NCBI GenBank assembly: GCA_963920705.1
Contig: OY987228.1
Location: 2,558,159-2,622,158 of the forward strand
Direction: 5' to 3'
DNA length: 64,000 bases
Origin: Odiellus spinosus
Lineage: Eukaryota; Arthropoda; Arachnida; Opiliones; Phalangiidae
Positions 1 through 12,800 of this stretch are shown piece after piece. Numbering within the stretch: position 1 is the stretch's first letter; the number at the start of each line of letters is the position of its first letter. The position numbers and the translations under genes were made by a program. Under the pieces are notes generated by a model. The model saw only the letters and a program-made list of their open reading frames with translations, ran no database searches and was not told where the DNA came from.

Positions 1-51
1 GGGAGTCGGAGGGGCAATCCGAGGGAGTCGGAGGGGCAATCCGAGGGAGTC
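1..51. repeat. 22-bp tandem repeat at window edge
   Basis: A G-rich unit of about 22 bp (beginning GGGAGTCGGAGGGGCAATCC) is repeated a little over two times and is cut by the window start, so the full array length is unknown. The next 240 bp are AT-rich with repeated TTCTTAAGAA-like words and no gene. Confidence 0.8.
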
Positions 52-293
52 AAAGAAAAAGGATTTTCATCACTACAAAGAAAAATCTTAAGAACTACAT
101 ATAATAATATCTTTAGAAAAACTAATGGAGTATTTTCTAAAGAATTCTTAAGAATGTTTCTAAGGAAAAAGGTGCCAAATATACAAAAGACTCTATAGGA
201 ATTTTCTTGAGAATTTCTTAAGACATTACCTCAATTTGTTTTTGAAGAATTCTTAAGAAATGTTTTGTAAGGGTTGGGTGGTTTTTCCTCTTA

Positions 294-2741
294 TTAGAAA
301 TAATTTAGATTTGTTAGACACCCATACCGCAATGAAACGTATGTTTTTTCTCCGATTTCGTATTTATCTACCATGTGGTAATTGGTAAATTTCCCGGCTT
401 CAATAATTTTAAATTGACATTGCTCGCCAGATGAAATTTCATAACTATGTAATCGTTTTGAAAAAACTTCGCAGTGAGAGAGAGTTCCAACGATTATTAA
501 ACGGTTGTCTACAGAGAAAATATACTTAATTTCGAAAAGCGTTGGTTCTCGGGATCTACTTAGTTTGTAAACAAAAAGGTTTCCTATCGCAAACTGAATG
601 CTATCATAAGTTGCGCTTCTTACGGAGTATAATTGTTTTGGAATATCAGGGCTGAGTTGATTTTGTATTGCCGCTGGTAACGTCAATTGATCAACTAATG
701 ACCCTAATGACGTTTTCTCAATACAAGGGGATCTTTCTGACAGCCAATTATAACACTGGTAAAACTGGTGTTTGCAGGATAGAGTTTTCGTAATGTTTCT
801 GAAATTTTTGCAATTCTGAGCAATGGATTTGAAATAAGAATGTTTACTTTCAAACCTTATGCATGATATATGCCGTAAGGGACCAAACTTCCTAATACAA
901 TGCGCGTAATGAATCAAGTAGTGAAATTTAGGAGTAAAAAAATTGTTACCGCATACTTGCCCAACGTGTTTGAGAAAATTTTCAATAAGGTTTTCTATAA
1001 TAGGTAAACTATTTTCCGGTATGGAAGGGGCGAATAAATAATCGCAGATTTCTCTTAATTCGAGATACAAGTCCCAGTAATGATTATCGTCGTCAATAAA
1101 ATCAATTAGAATAAGAGGTAACAGCCTATACAGACAAAACATTTCAGTGGCAGTGCCTTTCAATTGGCCATTACCCAGAATTGCATTTCGAATTTGGATT
1201 TGAGGACGATTTGTTTCTGATTTTCCGTAAGGAAAATCGCAAAGTTTTCGATTAAAAACATCCAGACTTAATCCACGCGTGGAAATTAAATCCGATAGCA
1301 CTAGTTTAAGAATTTTGGTAATGACACCTTGCAAATCATGCATTATGTCAACAGGGAGCTGTTTTGTTAAATCAAAATACTTAAGTTTTAATAACGGGCT
1401 CTCAGACCGCACCCCGTAAATTGACCCCTCTTTTTCGTCCAAAGCTAAGCATTCTAAGTGGTAAAGATGCCGATTCATTGTCCTAGGTTCAACCTGCAAT
1501 TCGGAAAATGTTTCTGCTATCTCTGTTTTATCCGTCATACAAAATCGACAAATCCTACCGGAATTGAAACACGTGTTTAATCCAGCGAGTTTATGCAATC
1601 CTAAATTGTCTCCAGAAAATATACTGACGAATCCAAGTACAAATTGATCTAGGCATTTTGCAAAGATGCCTTCTGTCGATAGTTTTTCCAAATCGAACAA
1701 TAAGGGTCGAAATATATCGTGCCATCCAAATTCATCAGCGTCTTTTGATTTTGCGAGAAATATCAAATGGATGTCGCTCAGTTTGGTTCTATACTGATTT
1801 TTCCGGTTTAATATTGAAAAATAGGATCCAATAATTTTCTGTTTCCCTCTTTTTGACCCAATGGGATTAACAACTTCAAATTCGTCGATGTACAACTGAA
1901 GTTGAATGGTTTGAGGATCAAAGTTATTGTTCTCAATTATTTGTTTCGATATTTCCCCCTGTTTAAAATGAGCGATTACATTTTTGGGAATGTTTCTCGT
2001 GTTTATATGTCGTTGTGGTTCCTCACTTTTTTCGTAAATACACTCTAAAACCTTTAAAATAGGTACGTAGTGAAAGTGGCTAAGTTTTTTTCTCTCCAAG
2101 CTTAGAGAAAATGTAAACTGTTGAGGTTGAACCATTTTCAGTTCTGTTGCACAATGTGAAGATATTTTATGGCTCGTGTTAACGCTCATAAATACATTCC
2201 GAATCTCTTTGGTTTGTTGGATCAATGTTTTGTCCTCAAGTTCAATATTATTTTCTCGCAGAAAGCTTTTAATTTTGGAGCACTGGGCGTCCATCAAATT
2301 AGCACATAAGTCAAAGATATCGTTGATCAAATTTTCAATAACACTTTTTGGTACCAAATGTTTCTCTCTGTATTTCAAAATTAGTTTTACAATCTTGTCT
2401 CGCATCTCAAGGGGCTTCAAAAACATTTGCGCTTCGAGTTCTTCGTTGTTATCCAAATTTTCCTCATCTACGTTCATATTTTCATCAATAATTTCATCCT
2501 GAATTGTTGAAACTTCTTCAAACTGGGTTCTTTCATCTTCAATCACCTTTTTGTGATTTCTATAAACGTGTTTTCTGTAACTTTCTACATTTTTGAAACA
2601 TTTCCCACAGTTGTTTAAGCCACATAAAACGGTAAAATTTGGTTCGTGAGAATGTATGTTTTTAACGTGTGCTATCAATAAAGTAAATTTTTTAGCAAGG
2701 AATACACATTTTGCGCATTTGTAAAATCTATCAGCACTCAT
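294..2741 (-). CDS. C2H2 zinc-finger protein, CACTA/Tnp2-like transposase
   Basis: Uninterrupted 815-codon frame with no sign of introns. The N-terminus carries two C2H2-like zinc fingers (about residues 7-35 and 38-65; Cys pairs at FYKCAKC and LCGLNNC, followed by spaced His pairs), then an acidic stretch (about 80-105). The middle and C-terminal parts have the layout of animal CACTA/EnSpm (Tnp2-related) transposase-like proteins: a segment ending in GDNLGLHKLAG, a Cys cluster CRFCMTDK, the block VDIMHDLQGVI and the block RFESKHSYFK. Such proteins cut and move their own DNA element; here I could not find the matching terminal inverted repeats, so it may be a solo or domesticated copy. The first Met (MSADRF) sits just before the first finger and is a natural start. 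It is divergent to the gene starting at 3314, about 570 bp apart. Family assignment is from motif layout only; the intact ORF is certain. Confidence 0.65.
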   Translation of the reverse strand: MSADRFYKCAKCVFLAKKFTLLIAHVKNIHSHEPNFTVLCGLNNCGKCFKNVESYRKHVYRNHKKVIEDERTQFEEVSTIQDEIIDENMNVDEENLDNNEELEAQMFLKPLEMRDKIVKLILKYREKHLVPKSVIENLINDIFDLCANLMDAQCSKIKSFLRENNIELEDKTLIQQTKEIRNVFMSVNTSHKISSHCATELKMVQPQQFTFSLSLERKKLSHFHYVPILKVLECIYEKSEEPQRHINTRNIPKNVIAHFKQGEISKQIIENNNFDPQTIQLQLYIDEFEVVNPIGSKRGKQKIIGSYFSILNRKNQYRTKLSDIHLIFLAKSKDADEFGWHDIFRPLLFDLEKLSTEGIFAKCLDQFVLGFVSIFSGDNLGLHKLAGLNTCFNSGRICRFCMTDKTEIAETFSELQVEPRTMNRHLYHLECLALDEKEGSIYGVRSESPLLKLKYFDLTKQLPVDIMHDLQGVITKILKLVLSDLISTRGLSLDVFNRKLCDFPYGKSETNRPQIQIRNAILGNGQLKGTATEMFCLYRLLPLILIDFIDDDNHYWDLYLELREICDYLFAPSIPENSLPIIENLIENFLKHVGQVCGNNFFTPKFHYLIHYAHCIRKFGPLRHISCIRFESKHSYFKSIAQNCKNFRNITKTLSCKHQFYQCYNWLSERSPCIEKTSLGSLVDQLTLPAAIQNQLSPDIPKQLYSVRSATYDSIQFAIGNLFVYKLSRSREPTLFEIKYIFSVDNRLIIVGTLSHCEVFSKRLHSYEISSGEQCQFKIIEAGKFTNYHMVDKYEIGEKTYVSLRYGCLTNLNYF

Positions 2742-3313
2742 TTTTAAAATTTTCTAGTAAACTTGTGCTAAGAAAAACCGATTAAAATACATTATAAGCA
2801 AGACGAGGTATTCTACGTCACATCGGATACCAAAGGTATTCAAACTATTTTCGTTTTCTTTTCTACACTAAACAGTTTAACCCCCCCCCCCCGGGGTTTT
2901 CACGTAAATCCGCCCAACCCTCTCATATATAATTCCCCCTTCAAGAGTTATTTTTAGAAACTTTACGAAAATCGTTTTGCCATCCACGACCTTGGCATTC
3001 TACTCAACGGCCTATATGGATGCCTCTTCGTTGCCTTCATTCAATGACAGAGCACGAACAAACTTCTCGTGATGCGGTTCCCCCTCCCTCAGCTTGTAAA
3101 AATAAAGACGAATTCAAAAGTTACCCCTCTATAAGTTTCCCCCTTCTTTTGGCGATAAAGGGGCGCAGTTTTTTTCTTGGACTTGACCCAAAGTGCACCG
3201 CACGGCACGGCGCACGCGAGTGACGCGACCACGCGTCTTGTTCAGTTCGAAACGGTTACGGGATTCGGGACTGGCCATTTATTTCAAAAGAAAGCCAAAT
3301 CATAAATTTTAAA
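2742..3313. other. Divergent intergenic region
   Basis: Separates the minus-strand transposase-like ORF from the plus-strand spliced gene. Contains a C12 run at 2881-2892 and a CpG-rich patch around 3190-3250. No ORF or RNA gene is supported. A shared promoter zone is possible but nothing specific proves it. Confidence 0.5.
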
Positions 3314-3484
3314 ATGATGAAGGAAAATCAAACTTTGAAAGATCTAAAGGATTCTTTGGCCACAGATCCCGCCTTTGAGGATATCAAGGAAGGGAATTTC
3401 ATTTTCCAGGTATGTACTCTACTCAAATTCTTTAACCATTTGTTTGGGAAATGGTAGTTCAAATTTTTTAAACACTTTAAACTC

Positions 3485-3606
3485 ACTTCGGATGAGGCGT
3501 AATTAGCCGGTTTAATCAGATTTAACTGAAGTTTACCCAGCCTTCTCAGTTTTATTAACCTCGGTGAAATCTGATTAAACCGGGCTAATTACGCCTCGTC
3601 TGAAGT
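3485..3606. mobile_element. Foldback MITE, family A, in intron 1
   Basis: About 122 bp whose two ends are inverted copies of each other: the left end reads through GAGGCGTAATTAGCC and the right end is the complement, with a long internal stem (AATCTGATTAAACC). A second copy lies at 13281-13398. No coding capacity; non-autonomous DNA element. Confidence 0.8.
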
Positions 3607-3713
3607 AGAGGATAAGGAAGTAAAATTCGATCCACATTAGCGCACGAGATTTTTGGCGTTTATTAACTTGACTCTTAAAATCCTCAAATTAAGCCTAAGC
3701 GTCTCCCGCGTTC

Positions 3714-3850
3714 GACATCTCCCGATGGATCCCGGCTAAGCCTTATTTGGAATAGGCTATTAAATACTAGCTTGTAAATTAATTAGAAATAATTAACTAG
3801 AAATCAATTTTAAATTTACCCGAAAAGTAGGCTTAGCCGGGATTCATGTG
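3714..3850. repeat. Fragment of TTAA-flanked MITE (family B)
   Basis: Shares the words GGCTTAGCCGGGATTCATG and the internal AGAAAT..TTTAAA..TTACCC segment with the complete family-B MITEs at 7461-7833 and 20802-21220. The ends are missing, so this is an old internal piece in intron 1. Confidence 0.5.
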
Positions 3851-3993
3851 TTTCATAGATTTTACATTGGGAGAGTGCCAACAAATTATCAAACGCGAAT
3901 CAGGGTATCTTCGCAAACAGGCGAGTGCTCTGCGCGCGCTTTTTTTTTTTTCTAAATTAAAAGTCTATAATTGGGTATAATTATAATTAGGAG

Positions 3994-4771
3994 CAGTGTT
4001 GCCAATGAATGGGATATATCCCACATTGTGGGTGGGTTTTTTGGTCTTAGTGGGATAAAGGGATTTGTCAACAAAATTGGCCGATTTTGTGGGATTTTTG
4101 ACTATGGCGGGGTTTTAACGATCCTTTTTTTTACCAAAGAGGCAAAGATATTTTTCGAGCTTGACCAGACTTCACTAGCATTTTACAGTACAAAATATAA
4201 AATTCAGTAAAGCGCGAGGAAAAATAATAGTACAAGGTCGTTTGTTTAGTTATTTTCCCCTCCGTCAATGTTATACCACGTGTTCAGTGAAATTTCTGTA
4301 TTTTTGGAAATTTTCACAGTTAGGGTGCCATTATACAATAAAGTTTCAATTCTATATGTAGCAAGCCCTCTTTTTTATAGTCAACCATAGTTTGCAGCGT
4401 GTACAAACTTATGCTATACCTTATCTCTGTCAATTGTTTGTTTATTAGGATATTGAGCGCCTCGCTTCACGCGTGCTATCATGTTTGAATGTCGTTTAAA
4501 TGCAGCTGGTTGACTCTCTGTAGTTCACCTTAATTTGGCAGCACATATAATCCCACTCTTTCCGTTATCTCTATGAATTGTTTACTTAGAAATATAGGAA
4601 GCCTCATTTTTCGCGTGCTGACAATTTAATCTAGGGAGTTTAGTAAGAAAAAGGGTCCCACAAGATCATGCTGATACTAATAGTTGATATTATAAAAAAC
4701 CTTGGAACCAGTCGTAAAAGGAATAAAATAGCGACTGTGGGTTTTTCGGTTCATAAACATTGGCAACACTA
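3994..4771. mobile_element. hAT-like non-autonomous element in intron 1
   Basis: Terminal inverted repeats CAGTGTTGCCAATG (left) and its near-exact complement CATTGGCAACACTA (right) bound 778 bp with no meaningful ORF. CAGTGTTG-type ends are typical of hAT elements, and the complete hAT at 27771-31063 begins similarly. An 8-bp target duplication is not evident. Confidence 0.6.
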
Positions 4772-5694
4772 CCCCAAAGCGAGAATTTAGAGAGCGTAAA
4801 ATATACTTGCTTCCGTTTTTTCAGTATGCGCGCTGAAGTCTAGCATTTTTTAACCCGTTTTGGAGAGTATCATAAGTTTAAGGAGTGTCATAGGCTTAAC
4901 TTCGCTTGGGCTGCATAATCTAGGTTATTATCTACTTCACTAGGCTCTTGACTAATTTTTACTATATTCAATTTAGTCATACGACGCTGATTTTGACCAA
5001 GACGTTGATCTAAATAACCTATCAAAAATAGAAAACAAAATGATAATTAAAGTCATTGGAACGAGGACCTGCACGGTGTGTTAATAATTTGTTTAAATAC
5101 CAACAATTAATAAATAAAATTATTAATAACCATAATGTTTTCTAGATATCATCAGAGGACAGTCCTCCTAAGAAAATAAAATCCGATAGTGAAAATAATT
5201 TAATTGCCAATTCGGTAAGAGTTTAGTTGAATATTATTAATTTTGAAACTTATGGGATAGTTTTAATATTCGAAATGTGTGCACTGTTACAAATAATTTT
5301 AATATCATGCAGTCTATTCGAACTTTTCATCCAATAATTATTCTTATCATGGATTCATTGAGTATTAATTATTCTCAATTTAAAGGGTATAATTTATTGT
5401 TCTATAAGAATTAAAAACAGCCAATTCGAAGTGTTTTTCCTTCTTTTAGTAAATAGTGTTTCTTATAATAATTTTTTAAAATTTTAATAGAATGTAGAAA
5501 AGAACGAAGAATTAAATCTAGTGGAAGGTCGAAGCATTTCTTTAACTACAAATCAAGATTCTTGGTAATTATAAGATTAGTCTTAGGTTGATTTCCAAAT
5601 TCTCTATGTAAGAGTTTCTCGCTTGGAGTTCCTATTACATGGCCTGCTCCACCTCTCTCCTCTGAAATCCTAACCCCACCCTCATCATTCCGTT

Positions 5695-5696
<2 letters not shown>

Positions 5697-5745
<49 letters not shown>
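5697..5745. repeat. Poly(T) tract
   Basis: Forty-nine consecutive T in the intron between exons 4 and 5 of the composite gene. Could be a poly(A) tail of a reverse-strand retroposed sequence or simple slippage. Confidence 0.9.
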
Positions 5746-5746
<1 letters not shown>

Positions 5747-6910
5747 GATAATTTGGGAATTACCTTCTAAAAATTTTACTTTTGAAGTCATCGACGTTCG
5801 GGAGAAATTTAATATCTATAATTTCCTAATAGTGTAATGAATGGAGAAGTTCTAATCATTGACGAACAAACTAAGATTACACGATCAAAATTTACAGTAG
5901 AATACCAGCTTCCAGCCTTTCCAGTGACATTAATACAAAAAGACAAGTACAACTTGTATACTCCCTGCGAAAGAAAAAGAGCAAACAAGGAAATCTTGAA
6001 CATTCTTTACCACGATTTGGTTAATCGTTATTCATTGTACGTGGAAGATTACTTGATCACTATTCACTATATTAAGAACATATTAATAGAACTATACTTT
6101 TTTGCACTCTTAGATATCCACCATCTCACGCCCATGTTGCCGGAAAACTAACTAGTGAACTACCCTATATTGGAAATACGATAATAAAGTCACAAGTAAT
6201 AATACACCCAAGTTATTTCGTCTCATTGAATATTTTTTTCTATTTAGGAAACGTGGCGCCTTTTTTTGAGAAATAAATTCAAAAACAGCAGAAAGTATTT
6301 GAGAGATAACAAGAATGTTCAAGTGGCTAGAAAATTATATGGTAGAACCAATGAGCAAATCAAGGCAATGAAAGAAGCTAAGCAGAAGGAAATCGAAAAA
6401 CTATAAAAAAATCTCAAAGGCAACGCCAAAGAATCGGACATACCAGCGGATGATAGTACGGAGTCCATTTTCGAGGAAATGTCCGCAAATATTGATGATC
6501 CAACTACAGACCAAAACGGTAGTACAACCTCTACGAACGGGCTTGAAGAACCCGAAGGTCCTTCAAGCAAAAAAGACATAATTCCAAAGAAACGTGTTCT
6601 TCGGCATGAGGTAAAAATATTCTAAGCTTCAAAATTTACATTTTTAAATATTTTAATGGAAGAGCTGGATCAATTCTTTTAAGTATTGATGTAAATTATA
6701 CATGTATGCATAGGTAAAAGAAAAAGAATCATTTGAGGATGAAAAAAGTGTGGAATCGCACATTAAACAAATGAAGGAAGAGCTTCGAAAAACAAAAATT
6801 GATCAGTGCATAATTAATTCAAAAATGTCCAGGACATTTCAAGACAGAGCTATGAAAATTCGAAGGGGAATATCAATATCGAAGTCATTTAAAACAGGTA
6901 AACAATATAT

Positions 6911-6912
<2 letters not shown>

Positions 6913-6959
<47 letters not shown>
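6913..6959. repeat. (TA)n microsatellite
   Basis: Around 23 TA dinucleotides just downstream of the exon 8 donor (GTAAAC at 6898). Confidence 0.9.
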
Positions 6960-6960
<1 letters not shown>

Positions 6961-7460
6961 TTGGTTTTATATATCTCGTTCAATTTGCTGAACTGCGAAA
7001 TGACAGGCAGATGTTCCTTGCACTTAAGAAAGTTAAGAGTTTTATTGCATTTCCAGAGTTGTAACCTACAGAGTAACATTTATCCACTAAACCCCTCCCC
7101 TTTTATGAAGCCAAGCAATATGTATGCATTTTGCTGTAACACCCATTTCTTTCAAAAAAGTTTCTATTACAAGTAGAATATATAATTTGTAAAACTATAG
7201 TTTTTAACCTTGACCTTAAATCGTTTTTAGTTTCTATCAGAATTCCAACGGATAAAAGAAATTGACCCGGAAAAGAAATTATCTGAGTCAATTCAGAAAT
7301 ACTCAGAAAAAATTTGGCAGAATTCTCCTTCGAAAGATTTCAAAAATAAAATGCTAAGCGAGATTAATGAAGAAATTGATTTAGTTGAAAGGAAACGTAA
7401 GTATTTTTTATTAATTAAATTAAAAAGGTTGGACAAAAGAAACTTATTTTTTGGCTTTAA

Positions 7461-7833
7461 AGGGAGACTGCAACCAAACAATAATTTCTATCGATTCCTC
7501 ATCGTTTAGATAGGCCTAATTCATCAGTAAAAAAATACACTAGAAATATATTTTAAACTTATCCGGAAAATAGGCTTATCTGGATTCATGGAGATTGGCT
7601 TAACCTCTTCGCTTTAATCGACCAAAGTCTGTTTGATAAGGCAACATCTCCGTGACACTTCCAATAACATTCGACGCAAGAAATTCAGGATTTCCTCGAG
7701 TCCATTAAAAACTATTTTCCGATTAAGCTTTAAATTGATTTCTAGTTTTGTAAATTATGAAACTAGTGGATTATGCCGATTTAAAATACAAGCAATCGAT
7801 AAAAAAATCGCTTGTTGTAACTGTATTCTCCCT
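7461..7833. mobile_element. MITE family B (TTAA-type) in intron 9
   Basis: Begins AGGGAGACTGCAACC directly after TTAA (7457-7460) and ends in the complement (TGTATTCTCCCT) followed by GTAA, a one-base variant of TTAA. The arms contain ATCGAT and AGGCCTAAT words shared with 20802-21220. TTAA target duplications point to piggyBac- or Kolobok-type mobilisation. No coding capacity. Confidence 0.75.
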
Positions 7834-8735
7834 GTAAGGACTAGAATATCTCTAAAGCAAAAGGTTATTCTGATAAAGTCAATTTTGTTTACTTGTCTTG
7901 ATGCTTACCAAAAAAATAATATTAAAGAACACATGACTTTTATTTTTATAATTTATTTATTATAAAAACTGCATAACCTGTTGTAAAGCATAGTTTTTAT
8001 GAATACCACCCGGAACCAATGAGACTTGTTAAATACAAGTACTATTGCCTGCATAACAAAACGCTAAGGCTTTAGTGATCACCAGTCTATATTACTATCG
8101 ATTTAACGTGGTGTGTTTACGAACAAATTTCAAATTATATATTTTGGAAACTTACCTTCATCGACGGGGACTCGAAACAAGATTTACTGCTAGTATACCT
8201 AGTATCACTAGACAACGGTAAGACGAAAACCCCGTCGAAGTATAACATATTTCTTTCCGCTTATAAAGTAACGCTGCATATACAAAAATAAAATTTTTCA
8301 ATCAAATTCTTATTCAATCGAAACCCGCCGTTGGGCTAGATTTTTCAAATTTCAGCTAGAATTTTTCGGAAGAATGGGATGCAGTTGAATGGAAACCCCC
8401 TTTCAACGAAGTCAATTCATTATCTCTCTCTTGGTGGAATGCAAAATTAACGCGTTCTCGATTGCTAATTAAACATTGGCGAATATCGTGCGTCGCTATT
8501 AATATTTACCCAACCCTTAATTCGTTTCTCTACGACTTTTGATTTCTTTTCCACGTTTCGGAAATCGAAAGAAACGTAGTTTCGATTATTATCATTTTGC
8601 TCAAAACAAACGCCCAAATTGACCAATTTTTGGCGATCATTTCTCGGGCTAATTAATAGTTTGGTCCAACAATATTTCACTTACGAATTTTCCATAAACA
8701 ATCAATATTAAACGATCATTCGCGTCACGATTTAA

Positions 8736-8790
8736 AGGGAGAATGCAACCCTATAACGAGTGATTTTTATCGATTCCTTTAGCATGGGAA
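8736..8790. repeat. Terminal fragment of MITE family B
   Basis: TTAA followed by AGGGAGAATGCAACC and a GATTTTTATCGATTCC word as in the intact copies. Only about 55 bp of one end remains. Confidence 0.6.
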
Positions 8791-9836
8791 TTTCAAATTC
8801 TCAAATAAGGTTTTCTCAAACTTCCGGTGGCCAGAGATTTTTTTTATTATTTTTTCTGAACTCCCCAGGCCCTAAATAGTCTATGACCATCGTTATTTAG
8901 TGGGGGGTCGGTTAACGGAAATATCCCCAGTTTCTATTTAAGTCTACCTCATTTAGGATTAACAAAGAAACTGTTACAAATTTTGTCTTTGTAGAACTTA
9001 AGAAAGATCCCGCAAAAAACATCGCGAAGAATTGGAAACTCTACGACGAAAAAATGAACGTCTCCAGCTTGAAAATGACTTCCTCATGTTCATCGAAGGG
9101 ATTCAAACCCATGCAACATTAAAAACCGAACGATTCACTGATGAAACGTACGAAGCCTTGGTAATGACTACAAAATCTACAATAGGCAATAGCAGTAACT
9201 AAACATTTGCTAGAAATTGGGTTTCATTTTGTGCTAACCCGAAAATTATCAAGCGACACCATTGAAGAAAGCTTCAGCCAGCTAAGAAGAAGTGGTGGTT
9301 TTAACGATTGCATGAACGCAAGCCGTGGAAACAATATTGAAGTTTCAAACATTTACGGTAATAATACCAGGAACCAAATTGAAAAGCGCAAAGAAAACAG
9401 AGATCTCTCAATTGTGGCCCAGGCTGAAGAAATGAAAACTCATCTTTCATCGTACCTTCGGAAACTTTTGGAGATGATGGAGAATGTTACAGAAAAAGGT
9501 AAAATGTTGAATATTTGTCTAATCAGATGTCTCGTGTCGAATTCTAAAACTTTCACAATTTCAGATGGTTGTACTGTAACCATAAGAAACTGCACAATTG
9601 CATTAATGGGAGGATATTTAGTTAAGAGTCGCAGAAGAGCATTCCGAATGTGATAACTGTGTAGAAAAGCTAACCCATCCAGCCTCGAACTCACCATTAC
9701 CAAAGTTAATTAAAGCTCAAGACAATGGGGGTCTACGGTACCCCAGCCGTCTTTTTATTTACCTTAAAACAATTGTAACAGATTTTGCCCAAAATTCAAT
9801 TAATGTATTACCAAATTGCCTAGTACTAGCAACATA

Positions 9837-12800
9837 CCCTTACCAAAAAAAGAGTTGGCTTTTGGTATGCATTTAGTATGAAGGTGCATTATAAGTAGGT
9901 ATTATCTTTGTTATTAGTAGTCTCAAGTTGTCCATATATTTTGGTTAACTTTTAATAGTAGCAAAAGGTTGGTTTCCAGTTGGCAGTAAAAAAGTTAATT
10001 TTTTCAGGTTAGCAATTAGTTGGTTTAAAGTATTCAGAAATTTTCTGTGTTTTTTAAGTGTGTATTAAGTTGGTTCTATTTTGCAAAAAAGGTTTTAGCA
10101 GTTTTAGGAATTACTTTTCTAACAGACAACTTAATAACAAGTAACTCAATACTAACTTATAGTTGGTATTAAGTTTGGCGCAGTTAGCCTTTCATTGTCA
10201 AGTTAGCATTTAGTTGGTTTAAAATAGTAAGAAATATTCTTTTTTTCTTTTAAGTTTGTATTAAGTTTGTTTTCTTTCGCATAATGGTTTTAAAAGTTTT
10301 TCGAAATATTTATCTAAAGAACAACTTATTAATAACTAAATCTAACGTCAATTTTAGTTGGTATTAAGTTAGTGTCGTCTATGCTTTATTTCCCTCCGAG
10401 TGGCAAAGTATTTTTTATGTTGATAATAAGTGGGTTTCTCGTTGTAGGTGTTAAGACGAATCTTTTCCCTCTTAAATTGAATTCCTTTCAAGTAATCTTA
10501 AAAAGTATTCTTATTTTTAAGTTTGTATTAAGTGGGTCCTTAGTTGGCCCTTAATTGGCAATACCTAACCCCCAAGGTTTGAATGGATTACTGAAAAGGC
10601 ACAGGATATTAGAGGCGTGGTTAGTTGTCAAAAGAAAAAGGGGTCCCATAAAATGAAGTTCGACCTTGGATTTAAGAGTGAAAAAAATGTTAATTGCAAG
10701 CTTGGATAGCATTCTACTTCCCATAGAAAACAAGTTATTTTCATTGGGAACGGGAGAATACTCGAAGGTAAAAAGTATTATTATTTTTTAGTTTGAATTA
10801 AGTTGGCCCTAAGTTGGCCCTAATACCAAATGTTTGAATAGATTTTTGATAAGTCACAGGATATTAGAGGCGTGGTTGTTGTCAAAAGAAAAAGAGTACC
10901 ATACAATTGTTTTTCCGGCCTTAGATTTAAGAGAGTGAAGAAGATGTTGCGAGCTTGGATAGCATTCTCCTTCCCATAGAAAACAAGTTATTTTCATCAG
11001 GAACGGGAGAATTCTCAAAGGTTGCTATTTGCGAAGTTTAGACCTTGCGCGCGATTTTGCTTATGGTGAGGAAGAATAAACTGAAGATAAAAATCGTCAC
11101 GATTTTCAAATGCTTCTTTCTTGAGTATTTTAAAGCAAATATAATATTATTAACATGTAAACTATATATAGAAGTGTTCACCCCTTTGATTTGTGATAAC
11201 CCGGATAGTGGGTATGGCCCTATTCTCTTTTTTTTCTAATGGGGCGAGAGGAACCCAAGGAAATAGGAGGGGAAGAGTTCCGTTTATTTTTAAGAAACGA
11301 GTATAGTATAAAGACGTAAATGGAATTGTGTGGATTTTATATTATATTTAAGTACGCGAACTTTTTCATAGACGCGAATAGCCGGTTATCCAGTTAGCTT
11401 AAAACTTAACGGTGTTCGCGTGTACAAGAACAGCAACAGAGCTTTTTGGAAATTTATGAGGTAATGTAAATTTTGTTGATTAAATTTAACAGTACAAAAA
11501 TTAAGGTAAAGCTATACGGTTCAACCGAAAAGTATACAGTGGTATCTTGATTTCTTGACTATGTATTGACGTGAAAGATTTTATTATAAAGCTACATTAT
11601 TGTTTAATATATTGCCCGGTTTCATATTAATGGGCTTAAACCTAATTTATAAAATAAGATCGATTAGGTGTTTTTCCCTAATTCATTGTTCACAATTCTC
11701 AATGGTTTAATAGGAAAGAATAATCGGATTAGGTCTGGGAATATATTAAATACGTTTGCGTTCATTTTAAAATATTCCTCGACAGAATACGATATGCCTT
11801 TCCAATTAAAATATGGAGCATTTTAAACCATGAATTAGGGAAAACACTTGATCGACCCAAATTACATCTTAATTTATATATTACGTTTGGAGCTCATAAT
11901 ATTATATGTATTATACCTATTTCAGTAGTCTGTTGAACAGACCTATTCTCGAATCAACATTATAGCTTTACCTTAAATATATTTTTCAATTAAATGTTAC
12001 AAACTGGATACTATGATATATAATACATTAATTTTCATTTTCAGCTGAACCAGATAGAAGCTATTCGCCCTTCAACGACGCTACTTTTTCAACAGCTCAG
12101 CATGGAAATCTACTCTACTCCTTAAACACGCTTTTTTTCGGAATATTTAAGCAACAAACTTTTAAACGTCAATACCGGTGAATACTATATGTAATTAACT
12201 CTTTTTAATTTTCTATAAATATATTTTAATTTTCTGCTATATTTATTGTTTTCTGTTCAAGCAGGCAGTTCTTGACAATTTTTGCTTTAGAGAATCTAAT
12301 AAAATACTTTTTAAAATACTTAAGTGGTTTAAATGAAATTAATTTACATTCGTTTACTTACATCTGTTTTTTAAGGGTTTACGTGTGAACATTGTTGGAT
12401 TTGAAACTTTGTAATAATTTTTCTGTGTTTTGTAATATATATTTTGGTTGGTTTAAAGTCCCTATAAGTCTAATTATTAAGTTGGTTCTAAGTGGTTGGG
12501 TTAAGTCCGAATTGAGTTGGATTTAAGTCTTCTATAAATAGCAAGTATAAAGTTGGTTGTAAGTTGGGTATGTTTGGTAGGTATTAACTTGGTTTTAAGT
12601 GGTTTATATTTGGTAAGTATTGAGTGGGTTTTTAATAGTCTGTATTCTATTAGCATTAAGTTCGTTATAAGTAGTCTATATATGGTTAGTATTAAGTTGA
12701 TTGTAAGTTGTATATTTTTAGTTCCTATTGAGTTAGTTTTAAGTTGTCTATGTTTGTTCCGTATTGAGTTGGTTTTCAGTGGTCAGTATTTGGTTAGTAA

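Noticed and set aside
2176..2502. 108-codon plus-strand ORF
   Set aside because: Antisense shadow of the 815-codon transposase-like gene.
5546..5791. 81-codon ORF with a Lys run
   Set aside because: Created by the 49-T homopolymer.
6750..7079. Short ORFs with Tyr-Ile runs on both strands
   Set aside because: They run through the (TA)n microsatellite; the plus one only overlaps the real exon 8.
9181..9205. A mini-intron to explain the frame change in exon 10
   Set aside because: The only GT..AG pair would be about 25 bp, too short for splicing; an indel is simpler.
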